The translations under genes were made by a program, and so were the position numbers. This document shows positions 31,061 through 33,913 of a stretch of 33,913 nt of DNA, in pieces. Where the stretch lies: positions 1-33,913 of the forward strand of contig SOJZ01000005.1 of the NCBI GenBank assembly GCA_004376295.1, given 5' to 3'. Within the stretch, counting starts at the first letter, position 1. Every line of letters starts with the position of its first letter. This DNA is from Candidatus Bathyarchaeota archaeon (GTDB lineage Archaea > Thermoproteota > Bathyarchaeia > Bathyarchaeales > Bathyarchaeaceae). The notes beneath the pieces were generated by a model. It had not been told where the DNA came from. It worked only from the letters and a program-made list of their open reading frames with translations, and did no database searches.

Positions 31061-33565
31061 TTGATCAACGACGCTCAAGTCGAGGTTGAAGAAGGCACAA
31101 CCATACTTGAAGCATCCAGAAAAATAGAGGTTTATATCCCAACCATCTGTTATCATCCCGATCTGTCACCACCTAACAAGGCTAAGTCTGTTGAAGCTGT
31201 CTATCGTGGCAACACGGAAATCGTGAACCATTCTTCTGAGAAGGAGTTTGAAGGTTGCAGATTATGTTTGGTCCAAGTTGAGGGTCAAGAAGAACTTGTC
31301 CTATCATGTTGTACACCAGTTTCTGATGGCATGAAGGTTTACACCGAAACTGAGCAGGTTCGGAAAGCGAGAAAGGTTGAGTTGATGCGGATTTTAGCCA
31401 AGCATCCCCATGCTTGTTTGATCTGCGCCCAGAAGGAGGGTTGCACGACAGAGCCCTGTTCAACGAACGTTCCGGTGGAGGAGCGTTGTTGTCCCCACTT
31501 TGGAAACTGTGAACTGGAAAGGGTTGCAGAATACATTGGAATCAGAGAGGACACTCCACGCTATATGCCTCAAAACCTGCTTGTCGTAGAGGATGAGCCT
31601 CTCTTTCTGCGAGACTACAACCTATGCATCGGATGCACTCGGTGCGTCAGAGCGTGTCAGGATCTTCGCGGTGTTGGAGCTCTAGGCTTCGTTTACAAGA
31701 ATGGAGAGGTTTTCGTTGGTACGGTTGCGCCGACGCTTATGGATTCTGATTGCCGGTTCTGTGGGGCTTGTGTGGAAGTTTGTCCAACTGGAGCCTTGAG
31801 AGATAAGGAGTTGAAGGCTGCTAAGCGTGAGGTCGACTTGGTTCCATGCAAGTATGCTTGTCCAGCAGGGGTTGATGTTCCAAAATATGTCCAACTTGTC
31901 TCTGAAAGCAAGTTCGCTGAGGCTGCTGCTGTCATAAGGGAGAAGTTGCCGTTGCCGAACGTTCTGGCTCACGCTTGTTCCCGTCCATGTGAAAGCGTTT
32001 GTAGGCGTCTGAATGTTAACGAGGCTATTGCGATTCGTTGGTTGAAACGTTTTGCAATGGAGAACGATACAGGGATATGGAGGCAAAAGCTGAAGATTGC
32101 AGAATCCACTGGTAAGAAGGTTGCCATAATCGGGTCAGGTCCGGCAGGACTTAGCGCTGCTTATTACTTGGCCAGACTGGGGCATTCGGTTACTGTTTTT
32201 GAGGCCATGCCCGAACCAGGGGGAATGATGCGATATGGTGTTCAGGAATACCGCCTGCCTAAAGAAATTGTTGATAAGGACGTTCAAGGAATTGTTGATC
32301 TGGGTGTGGATGTCAAGACAGGTGTGGTTTTTGGAAAGGATCTGACGTTCGAGTCTCTCAAGGAGAAAGGATTTGACGCTGTTCTTATTGCTGCGGGTTT
32401 GCAGACTAGCCTGAGGTTGAAAGTTGAAGGTGCCGACCTTGATGGCATAGTTGGTGGACTCGACTTTCTGAGGGATTCTAGACTTGGGAAAGCTCCTACG
32501 GTGAAGGGTAGAGTCTTGGTGATTGGCGGCGGTAGTGTTGCGATGGATGTGGCTTTGACAGCCTTGAGGCTTGGAGCTAGTGATGTGCAGGCTGTTTGTT
32601 TGGAGAAGCCTGTGGAGATGCCTGCTTTTCCATGGGAGATTCAGCAAGCACTTGAAGAAGGTATAAAAATACACAACTCCTACGGAGTCAAGAATTTCTC
32701 AGGCAAGGACGGCAGAGTAACGGCAGTTGAGCTTATGCGTTGCGTCTCAGTGTTCGATGAGGAAGGAAGATTTAATCCGACCTATGATGAAAATGAAACG
32801 AAGATTATGGAAATTGACATGCTTTTGCTTGCGATTGGGCAGACTCCAGACCTTTCGTGGCGGACAGCAGATCAGCCAAACATATCAAAGACGAGGCTGG
32901 TTCAAGTCAAGTCGCCCAATATGGAGACTAGCATTCCTGACGTGTTTGCTTGTGGGGACATCATTAAAGGTCCGGGTTCTATTGTTGAGGCTTTGGCTTC
33001 AGGTAGGGAGGCTGCTTTTGCCGTTGACAGACATCTTGGGGGAACCGGAACCCTTGAGGACAGGTCTGTTGAGGTTGAGGAACCGAATCCATGGCTTGGA
33101 AAAGTGGAGAAGTTTGGGTACAACCAGTCTATTCAAATGCCCAGTTTGCCCGTTGAAAAACGGAGAGGAAACTTTTTTGAGGTTGAACTTGGATACGACA
33201 AAAAAATGGCCCAAGAAGAGGCAGGCCGTTGTCTAAGATGCGATTTAAGATTGTGCATTCAACAGGCTCCTGAACCCCCAGAAAAATGGTTGCCGTTGAA
33301 AGAAGAAAACGTAAAAGTTGTTCCAGAAGCAGAAGGCGTTTATCAGCTTTTAGACGAGGATAAGGAGATTGTTTACATTAAGGGAACGGTGAACCTTAAA
33401 CAAGCGTTGGAACATCAGCTCACAACCAATACTACGGCAAAATACTTCATTTTTGAAGAAGCGAAGATGTACACAATGAGAGAAAGCGAGCTACTTCAAC
33501 AGTACATAAAAAGACACGGAAAAATGCCCCAACAAAACACAGAAATCGAAGAAGACCTATACTAA
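31061..33565 (+). CDS. bzdV: Multi-cluster Fe-S flavoprotein, BzdV-like ferredoxin reductase, with GIY-YIG-like tail
   Basis: An 834-aa protein. Order: NuoG-like N-terminus with [2Fe-2S] cysteines (C30, C66, C69, C83/C84); an HxxC-type segment HPHACLICAQKEGC (C119, C122, C128); two 4Fe-4S motifs C189-x2-C192-x2-C195-x3-C199 and C231-x2-C234-x2-C237-x3-C241; then a GltD-like region (C263, C267 and later cysteines) and an FAD/NAD(P) domain with GSGPAGLSAAYYLA and GGGSVAMD. The last ~77 residues resemble a GIY-YIG domain. It probably oxidises NAD(P)H and reduces the ferredoxin used by the reductase, perhaps by bifurcation. The TTG start is 27 bases after bzdM. The physiological donor is inferred. 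Confidence 0.78.
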   Translation: MINDAQVEVEEGTTILEASRKIEVYIPTICYHPDLSPPNKAKSVEAVYRGNTEIVNHSSEKEFEGCRLCLVQVEGQEELVLSCCTPVSDGMKVYTETEQVRKARKVELMRILAKHPHACLICAQKEGCTTEPCSTNVPVEERCCPHFGNCELERVAEYIGIREDTPRYMPQNLLVVEDEPLFLRDYNLCIGCTRCVRACQDLRGVGALGFVYKNGEVFVGTVAPTLMDSDCRFCGACVEVCPTGALRDKELKAAKREVDLVPCKYACPAGVDVPKYVQLVSESKFAEAAAVIREKLPLPNVLAHACSRPCESVCRRLNVNEAIAIRWLKRFAMENDTGIWRQKLKIAESTGKKVAIIGSGPAGLSAAYYLARLGHSVTVFEAMPEPGGMMRYGVQEYRLPKEIVDKDVQGIVDLGVDVKTGVVFGKDLTFESLKEKGFDAVLIAAGLQTSLRLKVEGADLDGIVGGLDFLRDSRLGKAPTVKGRVLVIGGGSVAMDVALTALRLGASDVQAVCLEKPVEMPAFPWEIQQALEEGIKIHNSYGVKNFSGKDGRVTAVELMRCVSVFDEEGRFNPTYDENETKIMEIDMLLLAIGQTPDLSWRTADQPNISKTRLVQVKSPNMETSIPDVFACGDIIKGPGSIVEALASGREAAFAVDRHLGGTGTLEDRSVEVEEPNPWLGKVEKFGYNQSIQMPSLPVEKRRGNFFEVELGYDKKMAQEEAGRCLRCDLRLCIQQAPEPPEKWLPLKEENVKVVPEAEGVYQLLDEDKEIVYIKGTVNLKQALEHQLTTNTTAKYFIFEEAKMYTMRESELLQQYIKRHGKMPQQNTEIEEDLY

Positions 33566-33621
33566 CTCCCTTGAAAAGTTCTTTTGCTGATTGGTCTCAG
33601 TTTTTTGATTGCTCAACTCCT

Positions 33622-33635
33622 TAATGCATGCATTA
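33622..33635. repeat. Perfect 14-bp palindrome TAATGCATGCATTA
   Basis: The longest perfect palindrome of the TGCATGCA family in the window, 57 bases after the bzdV stop. Confidence 0.85.
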
Positions 33636-33827
33636 GTCAGATACAGATTCAGATGTTTCAAATGCATAAATTATATATATTAAACCCTATCAGTTAACAA
33701 CAGATGAAGGGGTGCGTGTAAGAAATTTTCTCCTTTCTCTTTCAGGGCTTATTTTTAAGCCTAACACGCATTCCCTGAATTTTCTTTAACAATCCTCTCA
33801 TTTGAAGTTTATGGAATATTGTTCTAT

Positions 33828-33837
33828 ATGCATGCAT
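33828..33837. repeat. TGCATGCA palindrome
   Basis: ATGCATGCAT, 11 bases before the GC-rich hairpin at 33848-33865. Confidence 0.85.
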
Positions 33838-33913
33838 CTCTGAACCTGCAAGGCTCTCGCCTTGCTCCCGCCCTCCCACCACCAACCAAGCCAACTAACA
33901 AACATTAAAGGGG

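Larger units (their letters stand above)
33566..33913. other. Non-coding region with two palindromes and two hairpins
   Basis: After the operon there is a T-rich stretch (AGTTTTTTGA) that may end transcription. AT-rich TATA-like sequence follows at about 33668-33683. Hairpins with perfect arms are GGCTTA-TTTT-TAAGCC (33746-33761) and GCAAGGC-TCTC-GCCTTGC (33848-33865). No convincing ORF is seen; the ATG at 33703 closes after five codons. Confidence 0.5.

Noticed and set aside
31682-32086. 134-codon minus-strand frame
   Set aside because: Antisense to conserved cysteine motifs of the BzdV-like protein. Chance frame opposite a well-supported gene.

Overview
The window reads as archaeal chromosome: histone-fold, Orc1/Cdc6-like and LSm-like proteins, an AbrB-PhoU regulator, TATA-type upstream boxes and many TTG/GTG starts. 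It carries an integrated mobile element and a complete Bzd-type (Azoarcus-like) ATP-dependent benzoyl-CoA reductase cluster. The host is probably a strictly anaerobic, aromatic-degrading archaeon. A Bathyarchaeia-like lineage is my guess, not something the sequence proves. No rRNA, tRNA or CRISPR array was recognised.

Region 1 (1-5640) is sparse accessory DNA. It holds a PD-(D/E)XK-like protein, a TIGR02391/Ymh-like protein, an Apea-like HEPN protein, a secreted beta-rich protein, a membrane zinc-ribbon protein and a zinc-finger gene broken by a short palindrome. Its spacers are studded with copies of the palindrome TGCATGCA and contain two copies of a ~68-nt element.

Region 2 (about 5.6-23.45 kb) is an integrated virus- or plasmid-like element, mostly transcribed on the minus strand, with a tyrosine recombinase at each end. 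From left to right it contains: a predicted nuclease and integrase; two single-gene units bounded by a repeated 'gatactgttaa' element; a pair of paralogous zinc-finger proteins, one with a clear histone fold; a small membrane protein; a 940-aa surface protein with propeller-like repeats, a beta-helix and a C-terminal anchor; a membrane protein; an LSm-like protein; a predicted nuclease; an RHH regulator; a PIN-domain/OLD-like ATPase pair; a second envelope-type protein with a damaged N-terminus; an iteron-rich, origin-like spacer; a degenerate AAA+ ATPase; an Orc1/Cdc6 protein flanked by inverted G-run repeats; a winged-helix regulator; and a zinc-ribbon tyrosine recombinase. I recognised no capsid, terminase or portal gene.

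Region 3 (23.5-33.6 kb) is metabolic. A PhoU-like regulator is followed by bzdX- and bzdW-like genes (ring beta-oxidation) and then bzdN-O-P-Q-M-V. These encode the four reductase/activase subunits, a ferredoxin and an 834-aa Fe-S flavoprotein that probably supplies low-potential electrons. bzdW and bzdN diverge from a promoter region with a perfect 11-bp inverted repeat. The last ~350 bp are non-coding, with two TGCATGCA palindromes and two hairpins.

Main points for a second look: the intergenic TGCATGCA palindrome and the gene it appears to have broken; the histone/zinc-finger pair; the repeat-bounded gene units next to an integrase; the ATPase-PIN-RHH module; the origin-like spacer; and the GIY-YIG-like tail on the BzdV-like protein.
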